Shown: positions 24,157 through 33,378 of the stretch, piece by piece
Layout of the letters: the number at the start of each line of letters is the position of its first letter
Position numbering within the stretch: the stretch's first letter is position 1
Program-made: the position numbers and the translations under genes
Origin: Akkermansia muciniphila
GTDB taxonomy: Bacteria; Verrucomicrobiota; Verrucomicrobiia; Limisphaerales; SXQI01
DNA: 33,685 nt
Reading direction: 5' to 3'
NCBI GenBank assembly: GCA_945867235.1
Contig: CAMBHS010000011.1
Coordinates: 1-33,685, forward strand
The notes under the pieces: model-generated
Database searches by the model: none
What the model was told of the DNA's origin: nothing
Seen by the model: the letters and a program-made list of their open reading frames with translations, nothing else

Positions 24157-24615
24157 TTAATAATCAAACACCCGGAATCTGCTCCCGGGGAAGATGGGTG
24201 CGATATCGCCACCGCTGAAACCGAGTGCAGCATCAGGGCTGAAAATAGGATCGCTCAGCAGGAGTGGCTTATAGCTATCGGGATAAACCGGATCTTCTGG
24301 ATTAGAATTGATCGCCCTGTATTCAGGTTTGAAAACCGGTTTGTAGCTCGGAAATGGAAAGGTGGCGATTTCATAAAGTCCGGCACCGGTTCGCGCCAAA
24401 CTTCGTCCCAAACCGTGAACGATTCCTTTACCATAAGTGGAATCCGTGGTTTCCCAGATGGCGGTTTGTTCCATCGAGCGGGTGAGTTCACCCAATCTAA
24501 TAATTTCCATCGTGTTATTCATACCACGACCCAATTTGCGTTCTGGACCCGCGCATCCGGTTAAGAGGACACCCGCCAATCCGACGCAAGCTAGCAATTG
24601 TTGTGAAATTCCCAT
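24157..24615 (-). CDS. Lipoprotein resembling exosortase-system-associated TIGR04073 family
   Basis: 152 residues with a lipobox LLTGC (Cys21). The mature part begins with GRGMNNTMEI, then GLGRSLARTGAGLYEIATFPFPSYKPVF, which matches my memory of the small TIGR04073 family found in genomes that carry the exosortase/PEP-CTERM sorting system. The C-terminal 50 residues are Pro-, Asp- and Tyr-rich. Function is unknown even for the family. GGGAG lies about 12 bases before the ATG. The gene stands alone, with a strong terminator behind it and a divergent hrpA ahead. No exosortase or PEP-CTERM protein is in the window. Confidence 0.65.
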   Translation of the reverse strand: MGISQQLLACVGLAGVLLTGCAGPERKLGRGMNNTMEIIRLGELTRSMEQTAIWETTDSTYGKGIVHGLGRSLARTGAGLYEIATFPFPSYKPVFKPEYRAINSNPEDPVYPDSYKPLLLSDPIFSPDAALGFSGGDIAPIFPGSRFRVFDY

Positions 24616-24803
24616 ACTTAATTATTTCTCCCACATTAACCCTCTCGAAAAACTTGTAAAGTCTGTTTTGTTCAATCGCGTGATCCCATTCCTTGCTGAA
24701 TCGTCCACGGTTCCGCTGATGGCGTGGCTGTGTGTTTTCCTGATGGGAAAATCGTTCTGTATCTCATACTTGCGTTGGTCATCTCTCTTGGGTGTGTGGC
24801 ATA

Positions 24804-27800
24804 ATGGATTCAGTCATGTTTGATTGGAATGACATTAAATATCCTGCGAGTTTGCCCATCTCGTCGCGTCGCGATGATATTATCGCTGCCATCCGGGATC
24901 ATCCGGTGGTGGTGATCGCCGGTGAAACGGGTTCCGGCAAAACAACACAAATCCCTAAAATGTGCCTTTCCGCAGGGTTGGGGAGGAAGGGAAAAATCGG
25001 TTGCACTCAACCGCGTCGGGTCGCGGCACTTTCTGTCTCTCGTCGAGTTGCTGAGGAATTAGGGGTGACATGGGGTAGGGAGGTTGGATGCAAAATTCGC
25101 TTTTCTGATCAAACCAGCCGAGATACCCACATAAAGTTCATGACCGACGGGATGCTGCTCGCCGAGGTTCAAGGCGATCCCGATCTGCGGGGCTACGAGG
25201 TGATCATCATCGACGAAGCTCACGAACGTTCATTGAACATCGATTTTTTGTTGGGGCATCTCAATCGACTTCTCGAACGCCGATCTGATCTCAAGGTCAT
25301 CATCACCAGCGCGACAATTGACACGAAAGCTTTTTCTGAGGCTTTCCAAAATGCACCGATTATCGAAGTTTCCGGTCGAGTGTTTCCCGTTGAAGTTCTC
25401 TACGCCCCCTTGGACGCTGGGCTCGTCGAGGAAGGGGAGGTTAGTTATGTGGATGCTGCGTTGCAGGCTGTTGAACTTGCGTGCGGTGATCCAATCGGAG
25501 GGGACATTCTGATATTCATGCCGAGCGAGCGCGATATTCGGGAAACCTGCGATTTGCTTGAGGGACGCTTCGGTTCGAATTGCGAAATTGTGCCACTTTT
25601 CGGGCGCCTTTCTTCTGCTGAGCAACAGCGTGTTTTCAATCCTTCCCATCTGCGCAAGATCGTTGTTGCCACCAATGTTGCGGAAACATCGCTCACAATT
25701 CCTGGCATTCGTTATGTGATCGATTCGGGTCTTGCAAGGATCGCTCGTTACAATTCTCGCACACGCACAAAACGGTTGCCTATTGAACCGATTTCGCAAA
25801 GCAGTGCGAACCAGCGAAAAGGTCGGAGTGGACGCGTCCAAAATGGTATATGCATCCGGCTTTATTCCGAAGCGGACTACAATGAACGCCCTCCGTTTAC
25901 CCAACCGGAAATCCAACGGGCCAACCTCGCTGAAGTCATTTTGCGGATGAAGGCGTTTCGCCTCGGAGAAATAGAAACCTTCCCGTTTATCAATCCACCC
26001 ACCCCGCACGCCATTCGTGGAGGTTACCAATTGTTGCAGGAATTAGGGGCTCTGGACGAGCAACGGAAGATCACGCCGATGGGGGAGGATCTTGGAAGGC
26101 TTCCGATCGATCCCACGATTGGCCGCATGATACTCCAAGCGCGGATGGAACACTCGTTGCCGGAAATAACGATCATTGCTGCTGGCCTGAGCATCCAAGA
26201 TCCACGGGAGCGACCCTTGGAATCCCAAGAGGCCGCCCAACAGTCTCATCACCAGTTTTTTGACGCAGAATCGGACTTCCTGACATTGCTGAATATCTGG
26301 GATAAATATCACGACCGCTGGGAATTACTTAAAACGCAAAACCAGATTCGAAAATTCTGTCGTCAGAATTTTCTATCCTACATACGGATGCGCGAGTGGA
26401 TCGATCTCCACGCCCAGATTAAGGAAACTATCAAGGACTTAGGTCTCGATCACCCCCCCCAATCTGCACAGGGACTACGGTTCAAACCTCCGAGCAATGC
26501 GAACCAACAATACGCGGCGATCCACCGTTCAATTCTGAGCGGATTACTCGGGCAGGTGGCCTATCATGAGGAGAAAAATTTTTACCGTGGTAATGGGAAT
26601 CGGCAGGTCATGATTTTTCCAGGGAGCACCGTGTTTGAAAGGGCAGACTCCAAGAAAAAAATCACGAATCGCGATCCTTCCAATGAGGGTCAATCCAATC
26701 AGCCCGAAATAAAAACACACCAACCCAACTGGGTTGTAGCGGGAGAGGTTGTCGAAACAACCAGATTATTTCTGCGGACCGTGGCGGGTGTGGAACCAGA
26801 ATGGGTCGCCGAATTAGGTGCGCACCTCTGCAAATCCACCCATGTCGATCCGCATTGGAATGAAAAATCAGGCAGGGTTTTGATCCGCGAAAAAGTCTTT
26901 CTTTTCGGCATGGAATTGCTGGCTCGATGGATTGGATTTGGAACGGTGAATCCCACAGCCGCAACGGAAATTTTTATTCGCGAAGCACTTGTCGAAGACA
27001 CCCTTCAATCTCGACTCCCATTTTTGGAACACAACAGAGCCTTGATCCAACGGCTCGAAAACTATCAGACCCGTTTACGACATTTCGATTTAGCCCATCT
27101 GGATCAACGCATTTACCACTTTTATGATACGCGGCTGCAGAATGTTTCTTCGGTGCACGATTTGAATCGAGTCGTTCGTGAAGGTTCCGTTAGCGACAAA
27201 CAGTTCCTCTTCATGCGCGAGTCCGATATTACCGGAGGCAAGGAACTTGGATTGAACCTGCAAGCCTTCCCAGATCAGGTCGATCTTTCTGGAATCAAAT
27301 TACCGGTGTCCTACGCCTATGCTCCCGGCGAGGATCACGACGGGGTAACCGTGCGCCTAACCATGCCCCTGCTGCATTCCTTGCCTCTAGGCGAGTTGGA
27401 ATGGTCAATTCCTGGACTGCGTGATGGGCAAATCGAGTCGTTGATGCGTGGACTCCCCAAGTCTCTCAGGGTGCAGTTACTTCCGATCGATCCCAAAGTG
27501 AAAACGATCTGTAACGAACTCAAGTTGGAAAAGGACGGATTGCCTGCCTCATTGAGCCGATTCATCAATCGATCTTATGGCGTTCTCATTCCGCCAGACG
27601 CATGGAATTGGCATAAACTGCCAGCACATTTACAACTGCGTGTCGAGGTCGTGGGCAAAACAGACAAACCTGTGGCGATCAGTCGCAATCTCGCTTCGTT
27701 GCGAAAACAACTGACGGATACTGTCACCCCGATCGAAGAATCAGCGTGGCGAAAGGTCGTTCGCGAATGGGAGAAATCGGGTCTAACCACTTGGAGCTTT

Positions 27801-28625
27801 GGGGATCTACCCCATCAGATCAAGTTGCCTTCAATCGGTGAAATACCCATCTTGGCCTACCCCGGTCTGGAGAGGGAGAAGGATCATGTAAACCTTCGCC
27901 TTTTTCGTACCCGAACGGAAGCCGAACGAGCGACTCCGAAGGGCGTGGAATTTCTTGCCGAACTTGTTCTGGGTAAAGAATTGGCATGGTTGCAAAAAGA
28001 CCTGCGTGCCCTCGATAAGATAAAGACATTGTATGTCACCATTGGACCCGGTGACGAACTGACTGAAACAGCCTATCAACACTTGCTGCACCACCTCCTG
28101 AATGGAGGGGTTTTGACAGCGATGCATTCCAATGACTTTCAGTCGATGGTGGATCACGCGCGTAAGGAAATCCCGACTCTGGTGAGGCGGTTTCTAGATA
28201 CCACCGGGACAATTCTCCGCCATCGTCAGGAGCTCTTGGTTCATCGCAAACCATACTCCGACCTGCTGAAAGACATTAATAATTTGTTGCCGAAAAAATT
28301 CCTGGAAACGATCCGTTATCCACAATTAGCCCAAGTTCCGCGTTATCTAAAAGCCATTCAAATTCGAGCCGAACGTGCTGCGTTGAACCCCGCGAAAGAT
28401 GCAGAAAGGTCTCGAATGGTTCAACCGTATCGAGACGCTTTCAATGCGTGGAGACAAGAGAAATACTTGACTCCCGAACAGGTCAACCTTTGCGATAGAT
28501 TCCGATGGCTCGTGGAAGAATTCCGAGTTTCAATTTTCGCTCAGGAGCTTGGCACGGTGCAACCCGTGTCAGCGAAACGCATGGATCAGTTTCTGGTTGA
28601 TTTCGGTCGCCCAAAAACCTCGTAA
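24804..28625 (+). CDS. hrpA: ATP-dependent RNA helicase HrpA
   Basis: Large DEAH-box RNA helicase, 1273 residues (E. coli HrpA is about 1300). In E. coli it is linked to mRNA processing and rescue of stalled ribosomes. Motifs: Walker A GETGSGKTTQIPK (about 40-52), DEAH at 137-140 in IIIDEAHERSLNIDFL, SATIDTKAF, NVAETSLTIPGIRYVIDSG, and QRKGRSGRVQNG (motif VI). The helicase-associated and OB-like regions follow, then the long C-terminal region of HrpA (DUF3418), reaching the end without a break. The frame opens at GTG 24792; ATG 24804 or ATG 24816 is more likely the start. No clear Shine-Dalgarno. The 266-codon antisense frame inside it has no family character. Confidence 0.95.
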   Translation: MDSVMFDWNDIKYPASLPISSRRDDIIAAIRDHPVVVIAGETGSGKTTQIPKMCLSAGLGRKGKIGCTQPRRVAALSVSRRVAEELGVTWGREVGCKIRFSDQTSRDTHIKFMTDGMLLAEVQGDPDLRGYEVIIIDEAHERSLNIDFLLGHLNRLLERRSDLKVIITSATIDTKAFSEAFQNAPIIEVSGRVFPVEVLYAPLDAGLVEEGEVSYVDAALQAVELACGDPIGGDILIFMPSERDIRETCDLLEGRFGSNCEIVPLFGRLSSAEQQRVFNPSHLRKIVVATNVAETSLTIPGIRYVIDSGLARIARYNSRTRTKRLPIEPISQSSANQRKGRSGRVQNGICIRLYSEADYNERPPFTQPEIQRANLAEVILRMKAFRLGEIETFPFINPPTPHAIRGGYQLLQELGALDEQRKITPMGEDLGRLPIDPTIGRMILQARMEHSLPEITIIAAGLSIQDPRERPLESQEAAQQSHHQFFDAESDFLTLLNIWDKYHDRWELLKTQNQIRKFCRQNFLSYIRMREWIDLHAQIKETIKDLGLDHPPQSAQGLRFKPPSNANQQYAAIHRSILSGLLGQVAYHEEKNFYRGNGNRQVMIFPGSTVFERADSKKKITNRDPSNEGQSNQPEIKTHQPNWVVAGEVVETTRLFLRTVAGVEPEWVAELGAHLCKSTHVDPHWNEKSGRVLIREKVFLFGMELLARWIGFGTVNPTAATEIFIREALVEDTLQSRLPFLEHNRALIQRLENYQTRLRHFDLAHLDQRIYHFYDTRLQNVSSVHDLNRVVREGSVSDKQFLFMRESDITGGKELGLNLQAFPDQVDLSGIKLPVSYAYAPGEDHDGVTVRLTMPLLHSLPLGELEWSIPGLRDGQIESLMRGLPKSLRVQLLPIDPKVKTICNELKLEKDGLPASLSRFINRSYGVLIPPDAWNWHKLPAHLQLRVEVVGKTDKPVAISRNLASLRKQLTDTVTPIEESAWRKVVREWEKSGLTTWSFGDLPHQIKLPSIGEIPILAYPGLEREKDHVNLRLFRTRTEAERATPKGVEFLAELVLGKELAWLQKDLRALDKIKTLYVTIGPGDELTETAYQHLLHHLLNGGVLTAMHSNDFQSMVDHARKEIPTLVRRFLDTTGTILRHRQELLVHRKPYSDLLKDINNLLPKKFLETIRYPQLAQVPRYLKAIQIRAERAALNPAKDAERSRMVQPYRDAFNAWRQEKYLTPEQVNLCDRFRWLVEEFRVSIFAQELGTVQPVSAKRMDQFLVDFGRPKTS

Positions 28626-28645
28626 TCCGTTCGTAAAAATTGGGA

Positions 28646-29056
28646 TTAACGTGCTTGGCGAACGCGTATCGTATATTTACGTGCCTTATTGTTCATCGAA
28701 ATAAATTGCACGGCTTCTTGGCTATTTTCAGTCAATATGAGAGTTCGCCATGGAGTCTCGTCACCCGAGGAAAATCCTTGTTCATCCTTGAACACGCATT
28801 GAACCTGAACCTCGATTCGCCGACCCTCGCGGTTGCGGATGTTGGCCACCAACTCCAAGCGACCATCCTCAGTCACACGTTGTTGAATGCCGGAAGAAGT
28901 AATAGATCGTTGAATATGAGAATCCATCAGGACGAAATTGACTTGGTTTTCAACACCATACTGAGTGGTGTTTTTAGGCAAATAGGCTCCTCCGCCGCAT
29001 CCGGTGAAAAACGTCGTGGCCGCACAAACTACAAAACTTAGGGTTTTTATTTTCAT
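28646..29056 (-). CDS. YcfL-like (DUF1425) lipoprotein
   Basis: 136 residues with lipobox FFTGC (Cys20). The mature domain contains VNFVLMDSHIQRSITSSG, LELVANIRNREGRRIEVQVQ, and a C-terminal YTIRVRQAR. The pattern of a partner-like beta domain beginning with residues that compare two subject terms fits YcfL/DUF1425 (COG5633). In Vibrio and relatives this family sits beside LpoB and COG3014, and the same trio is found here. It starts 14 bases after the COG3014-like gene. Probably an outer membrane lipoprotein; function unknown. Confidence 0.7.
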   Translation of the reverse strand: MKIKTLSFVVCAATTFFTGCGGGAYLPKNTTQYGVENQVNFVLMDSHIQRSITSSGIQQRVTEDGRLELVANIRNREGRRIEVQVQCVFKDEQGFSSGDETPWRTLILTENSQEAVQFISMNNKARKYTIRVRQAR

Positions 29057-29070
29057 GGTTCGATGGGTTC

Positions 29071-30210
29071 TTAATGGTCGCTAACAAAAAGGACGGTGTC
29101 CCGCTGCTCCACAATAGTGAAGGTCACGGTTTTAGTGAGATTCGGAACAATTCTACCGGCAGCATCGATAAACTCCACCGTTGCCGTGTGTGATCCGAGA
29201 GGGAGTTCCAAGGCCGTGAAACTGATGAATTGTGGTAAATTATCCCAAGTGCGTGTGTCCGCTTCGGGTGTCGTGGCTGCGGATACTATTTTGCTGACCA
29301 CCCCAGCAGCAATGATTCCGAGTCCCACATTTTGGGACCTGCGATTCATAGCCGTAATGGCGCCTCCCACAATTGCCACGTTCCCAATCGTGTCTGTTGT
29401 TGATTTGAAGACGGCTTTGTTTGCGAGAATGTGATCCATCACTCTCCCCCCTCGAGTGGTCGCCTGGAAATTGAGGTCGTCATAAGCTCCGATGCGAATG
29501 GCTTTGTTCCCCGTTTTGAACCAAGCCCCTCGAACTACCGATCGCCCTTCTCGAATGCGAAGTTCCTCGCCATACTCCCCGCCCGCATACTTGGTCGGAC
29601 CGGTGCCAAATTCCAAGAACACAAGCGTGTTTGCTTTTTTGTCATAGGTCGGTAATTGGCCGATTTTACTCACTTCTTGAGCCCGCTTGAAGGCATCGGA
29701 ACCATCCCCATCGAGTTTGAAGGTCGCGTAACCATCCAGATAATCCAGTGTGACAAAGTCGCTTCGATAATCTTTTTTTTCCGCATCTCCATCCATGAGT
29801 TCACCACTACGAAAACAGGCTCGGGCATTATCCGCTTCTCCATCCATCCAATAGAGAATGCCTCTGTAAAAGTAGGCCATCACACGCTCGTAGGGTTCGC
29901 CAATAAAGTTCTTTTTCGATTCTTCGTTGAAATAATTCCGAGACTTTTTTGCACTTTTATCGGAGCCGAAAATATTTCCTATGACGGAAATGGCTTCATC
30001 GAATTGCAACTTAGCCTCCTCCTGCTTGCCTTGGCGTAAGGCCGACAATCCATTGCGGTAATTCCACAACACCCGATCCTTGGTCGGTGGTTTATTAAGC
30101 TGGGCTGCAGTCGGCATTGCCGATCCAGACCCACTGTCTGTTACACACCCGCTCAGCAAAAGTGCTGCACAACCGCTGATCAGAGCAACCGTCCGTCGAA
30201 TGGAAAACAT
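29071..30210 (-). CDS. COG3014-like lipoprotein with TPR-type region
   Basis: 379 residues from ATG 30210, which gives a signal with lipobox LLSGC (Cys22). The longer open frame to 30306 would overlap lpoB and bury that signal. Residues about 45-75 (LWNYRNGLSALRQGKQEEAK) and 100-180 look like TPR helices. About 265-310 is rich in Gly and Ala (VAIVGGAITAMNRRSQNVGL) and may touch or enter a membrane. Then ADTRTWDNLPQFISFTALELP and a closing beta region, features I associate with COG3014 proteins. Function unknown. Encoded 13 bases after the lpoB-like gene, so they probably work together. Confidence 0.62.
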   Translation of the reverse strand: MFSIRRTVALISGCAALLLSGCVTDSGSGSAMPTAAQLNKPPTKDRVLWNYRNGLSALRQGKQEEAKLQFDEAISVIGNIFGSDKSAKKSRNYFNEESKKNFIGEPYERVMAYFYRGILYWMDGEADNARACFRSGELMDGDAEKKDYRSDFVTLDYLDGYATFKLDGDGSDAFKRAQEVSKIGQLPTYDKKANTLVFLEFGTGPTKYAGGEYGEELRIREGRSVVRGAWFKTGNKAIRIGAYDDLNFQATTRGGRVMDHILANKAVFKSTTDTIGNVAIVGGAITAMNRRSQNVGLGIIAAGVVSKIVSAATTPEADTRTWDNLPQFISFTALELPLGSHTATVEFIDAAGRIVPNLTKTVTFTIVEQRDTVLFVSDH

Positions 30211-30223
30211 GTGGCTCTCGAAA

Positions 30224-30868
30224 TTAGCGATATGCGGCATCCTCAAGACCTTGCTTCTTGATTTCAGCACTATTTTCCCAAACGATCTCGCTTGTTCGCG
30301 CGTCAATCAGTTGGAAATTATAGAGGATGTAATCACTCGTTCCGGAGGTGCCTCTCGTTGTCATTCCTTCCAAGGTGCCGGTCAGAAAAAAATCCGCTCC
30401 CTTGAATTCCTGAACATTAGGGTTGCTGTTGCTGGTCACTTGACCTGTTTGTTTCAATTCCCGTTCATTTTGCAATGCCGCCATTTGTTCGCGTGCCAGA
30501 AATCGAACTCGACCTTGGGCCTTACTATTCAGCTCCGAACGAATTCGAGTCAGAAAAATATCTTTGTTGATGGGAAATCGAGTCTTGTTTTCCACGGGCT
30601 TCAGGACAATGCGAGGGGGGATGGTTGCTTGAGAAATTTCCTTCACTGATAAAATGGATCGAGCCATCTTATCCGTCACTGCAACGAGATCCTGCGACTC
30701 AATCCCAGTTCCCGCGACAAATCCGCGTTCATCGGCATTTATTTGAGTGACAGGCACTCCGGACGGATTGCGAACCCCCGTCGTGCATCCAACCATGAGG
30801 GTGGCTAGAAGGCTACAGGATATGGGTTTGAACCAGGAACTAAGGGACTTTTGGATCGACATCATCAT
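30224..30868 (-). CDS. lpoB: LpoB-like penicillin-binding protein activator
   Basis: 214 residues with lipobox LMVGC (Cys28) and a short linker before a globular domain. The domain shows VAVTDKMARSILSV, PPRIVLKPVENKTRFPINKDI, FLTRIRSELNSKA, GADFFLTGTLEGM, and YNFQLIDARTSEIVWENSAEI, the pattern of LpoB/COG3417. In E. coli LpoB sits in the outer membrane and activates the peptidoglycan synthase PBP1B. Whether this homologue does so here is inferred, since a matching UB2H-type PBP1 is not in the window. First gene of the trio. Three consecutive ATG codons (30868, 30865, 30862) are possible starts. Confidence 0.8.
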   Translation of the reverse strand: MMMSIQKSLSSWFKPISCSLLATLMVGCTTGVRNPSGVPVTQINADERGFVAGTGIESQDLVAVTDKMARSILSVKEISQATIPPRIVLKPVENKTRFPINKDIFLTRIRSELNSKAQGRVRFLAREQMAALQNERELKQTGQVTSNSNPNVQEFKGADFFLTGTLEGMTTRGTSGTSDYILYNFQLIDARTSEIVWENSAEIKKQGLEDAAYR

Positions 30869-31144
30869 AATCTCTTAACAAATAAACATCAGGCACCTAC
30901 AAATCGACACTCCAAGGATTCGCGGGTTAGGAATCCTCTGATCCGGAATAGAATCGTATGATTCATACCACAGTTTGGACGAGCCTCAACCGTTCCTATT
31001 CAGGCATCAGAACTTTATCAACTCCCACTTGTCCATCGAGGCTGGTTCGCAACCCTTTGTTGGCCGCAACCTCGCCTACAATTAATCTCCTGAAGAATAA
31101 TGACTCGCTCTCCTCTGACAATTCGGAAATAACCATGGCGAGAA
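30869..31144. other. Divergent intergenic region between lpoB and the ABC exporter
   Basis: 276 bases without a convincing gene. It holds a 7-bp inverted repeat AGGATTC-N9-GAATCCT at 30915-30937 and a smaller one, GAATC-GTAT-GATTC, just after it. Both could be protein-binding sites near the lpoB promoter. No T-tract follows on either strand, so they are not terminators. An 8-codon frame ATG 31136 overlaps the exporter start. Confidence 0.45.
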
Positions 31145-32959
31145 ATGATCGCTTTTTTTAAAAAACTGTGGGGCTTGATTCAACCCTACTCATTGCGGTT
31201 CTACCTTGGCCTGACCATGGGGGTTTTGGCTGGTGTGATGGAACCGATCATGATTTTCACGGTCACGTTGGTTTACCGGCTGCTTTTTCCATCCTCAGAT
31301 TCACCTTCATTCGCCGCAAAGCTCGAATGGGCCCCCCCCATGATTCGTGATTGGCTTAATTATTTGCCAACCACAGGAATTCACCATCAACCAAGAGCCG
31401 TCCTTCTGATCGTGTCCTTGATTCCTTTGGTGCTTTTGCTTCGGGGAACCTTCACCTATCTCAACAACTATTTCCTTCAATGGGCTTCTGTACGTGCCGT
31501 AATGGATCTGAACGTAAAATTATTCACACATATCATTTATCTGCCGGTGAGTTTTTTTAATAAAACCAGCAGCGGCCAACTCATGTCCCGCATCTTGAAT
31601 GACACCCAGCTTTTGCAAAATGTCCTCAGTCATTCCGCAGCGGTTCTCATCAAGGATCCGGTGACCTTATTTGGATTGATCGGATTTCTTTTATGGACGC
31701 AGCCCAAGTTAACGTTGATATCCTTGGTCGCTCTGCCTCTTTGTTTTGCCCCAGTGATTGCCTTCAGTCGCAAGGTGCGTCGTGCAAGTGGTAGCCTCCA
31801 AGAGCGTGCCGCTGAGATGACCGTGGTGATGGCAGAATCCTTTACTTCCGTTCGCGTGTTGAAAGCCTATAATTTGGAGGCTAGGGTCGCGCGCCATTTT
31901 CGCGAGGTCACCTCTCAAGCCGTCTCCTTCATCATGCGCATGGTTCGAGCGAGTGAATTCCCTGGGCCCCTACTCGAATTTATAGGATCCATCGGTGTCG
32001 CACTGGTCCTAGTTTACCTCGCCATCCATGTTCAGTCCGATCACAAGGCAGCCGATTTTCTTGGGATTGTTCTCACCATGTTCTCAATTTACCGTCCCCT
32101 AAAGAATCTGACGCGACTTAACAGTAATCTTCAACAAGCGCGTGCCGCCAGTGCGCGTGTGTTTGAGTTGTTGGACACCAAATCAGATATTCTTGAGCCA
32201 GCATCCCCGAAAAACATGGATGCCTCCAGTGCCAGTATTGAGTTTAAAAATGTCTCCTTCGCCTTTGGAGAAAAAACGGTATTGAACGAGATTAATTTAG
32301 TCGTTCGCCCGGGTCAATTGATCGCTTTGGTTGGAGGAAGTGGGTCGGGAAAAACGACTCTGACTAATTTATTACTCCGTTTTTATGACCCTACTTTTGG
32401 GGCGATTGAGATCAACGGGTTAAACTTGCGGGATGTTTTGACAAGCAATTTGCGCAACCAAATTGCGGTCGTCACTCAGGAAACTATTTTGTTTAACGAT
32501 ACAATCGGCAACAACATAGAACTCGGTCGTCCCGGGGCTTCCATGGCAGAGATTGAGCAGGCCGCTCGGCAAGCAAACGCCCATGATTTCATCATGGAAA
32601 AGGCTGCTGGCTATGGAACTATGGTTGGTGAAAAGGGATCCGCACTTTCCGGTGGTCAACGTCAACGGATCGCTATTGCACGAGCCATTCTCAAGCAAGC
32701 TCCCATCCTGATTCTTGATGAAGCGACCAATGCGCTTGATACAGCTTCCGAACATGCAGTGCAGGAGGCTCTCGCGGGATTGATGCAAGGACGCACTTGT
32801 ATTTGTATTGCTCATCGTCTTTCGTCAATTCAACACGCGGACATCATTGTGGTTATGGATCAAGGTCAGATCGTGGAAACGGGCAAGCACGAAGAATTGC
32901 TGCGACAAGGGGGCGTTTACAGCAAACTCTATCAACTTCAATTCCGCACCCAGGTTTAA
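31145..32959 (+). CDS. MsbA-type ABC exporter (fused membrane and ATPase domains)
   Basis: 604 residues. About six membrane helices fill residues 1-315, including the intracellular-loop region with YLPVSFFNKTSSGQLMSRI. The ATPase domain runs from about 360. Walker A is GGSGSGKT (397-404), the Q-loop is VVTQET, the signature is LSGGQRQR, and Walker B is ILILDEAT followed by NALDTASE. The H-loop is CIAHRLS. The length and half-transporter layout fit the homodimeric exporters (MsbA and relatives) that flip lipid A precursors, other lipids, peptides or drugs. No lpxK or other lipid A gene is adjacent, so the substrate is left open. Confidence 0.93.
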   Translation: MIAFFKKLWGLIQPYSLRFYLGLTMGVLAGVMEPIMIFTVTLVYRLLFPSSDSPSFAAKLEWAPPMIRDWLNYLPTTGIHHQPRAVLLIVSLIPLVLLLRGTFTYLNNYFLQWASVRAVMDLNVKLFTHIIYLPVSFFNKTSSGQLMSRILNDTQLLQNVLSHSAAVLIKDPVTLFGLIGFLLWTQPKLTLISLVALPLCFAPVIAFSRKVRRASGSLQERAAEMTVVMAESFTSVRVLKAYNLEARVARHFREVTSQAVSFIMRMVRASEFPGPLLEFIGSIGVALVLVYLAIHVQSDHKAADFLGIVLTMFSIYRPLKNLTRLNSNLQQARAASARVFELLDTKSDILEPASPKNMDASSASIEFKNVSFAFGEKTVLNEINLVVRPGQLIALVGGSGSGKTTLTNLLLRFYDPTFGAIEINGLNLRDVLTSNLRNQIAVVTQETILFNDTIGNNIELGRPGASMAEIEQAARQANAHDFIMEKAAGYGTMVGEKGSALSGGQRQRIAIARAILKQAPILILDEATNALDTASEHAVQEALAGLMQGRTCICIAHRLSSIQHADIIVVMDQGQIVETGKHEELLRQGGVYSKLYQLQFRTQV

Positions 32960-33060
32960 CCCTTCAATTTTCTGGCGTGAAATTTGCTCCGGATTAATTG
33001 GATCGCTCGGATGGAATGAGCCTCCTTTGTGATCCGAATAAACTGAGAATTATCGAAACC

Positions 33061-33378
33061 ATGCAGTCAGCCAACTCCGACGGATTGAGTGCCCTCAATC
33101 GTTACTCCGCTAAAAAATTTGCAAAACCAGTCAATTTCATGTGTTTTACGCCGAACGCAACAGAGGTTTTTCTTGCAGGGGATTTTAATGAATGGAATCC
33201 AACGGCTCAACCATTGACCCGCCAAATGGATGGTGCGTGGACCGGACAAGTATCACTCTCTCATGGTCACCACCGGTATTGGTTTATTGTTGATGGCACA
33301 GTCACTCTCGATCCACGTGCTCAAGGGGTGGGACGCAATGAAAAAAACGAGAGGGTCTCACTCATCGCCGTCAGTTGA
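33061..33378 (+). CDS. Single-domain CBM48 (glycogen-binding) protein
   Basis: 105 residues from ATG 33061. It is essentially one AMPK/isoamylase N-terminal type domain: PVNFMCFTPNATEVFLAGDF, NEWNPTAQPL, GAWTGQVSLSHGHHRYWFIVDG, then DPRAQGVGRNEKNERVSLIAV. The pattern fits CBM48 domains that bind glycogen or starch and are found in branching and debranching enzymes. Here the domain stands alone, without a catalytic part. Earlier in-frame starts at TTG 32998 and ATG 33016 would only add a non-conserved tail. It may target a partner to glycogen; partner unknown. The 3' end overlaps the end of tadA by 21 bases. Confidence 0.82.
   Translation: MQSANSDGLSALNRYSAKKFAKPVNFMCFTPNATEVFLAGDFNEWNPTAQPLTRQMDGAWTGQVSLSHGHHRYWFIVDGTVTLDPRAQGVGRNEKNERVSLIAVS

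Noticed and set aside
25230-26030. 266-codon antisense open frame inside hrpA
   Set aside because: It lies wholly opposite conserved helicase motifs, has no family features, and its composition (many Arg, Asn and Phe) is that of a reverse frame.
28618-28650. TAATCC/GGATTA hairpin between hrpA and the ycfL-like gene
   Set aside because: Only six pairs with a 14-base loop and no T-tract; it could be chance.
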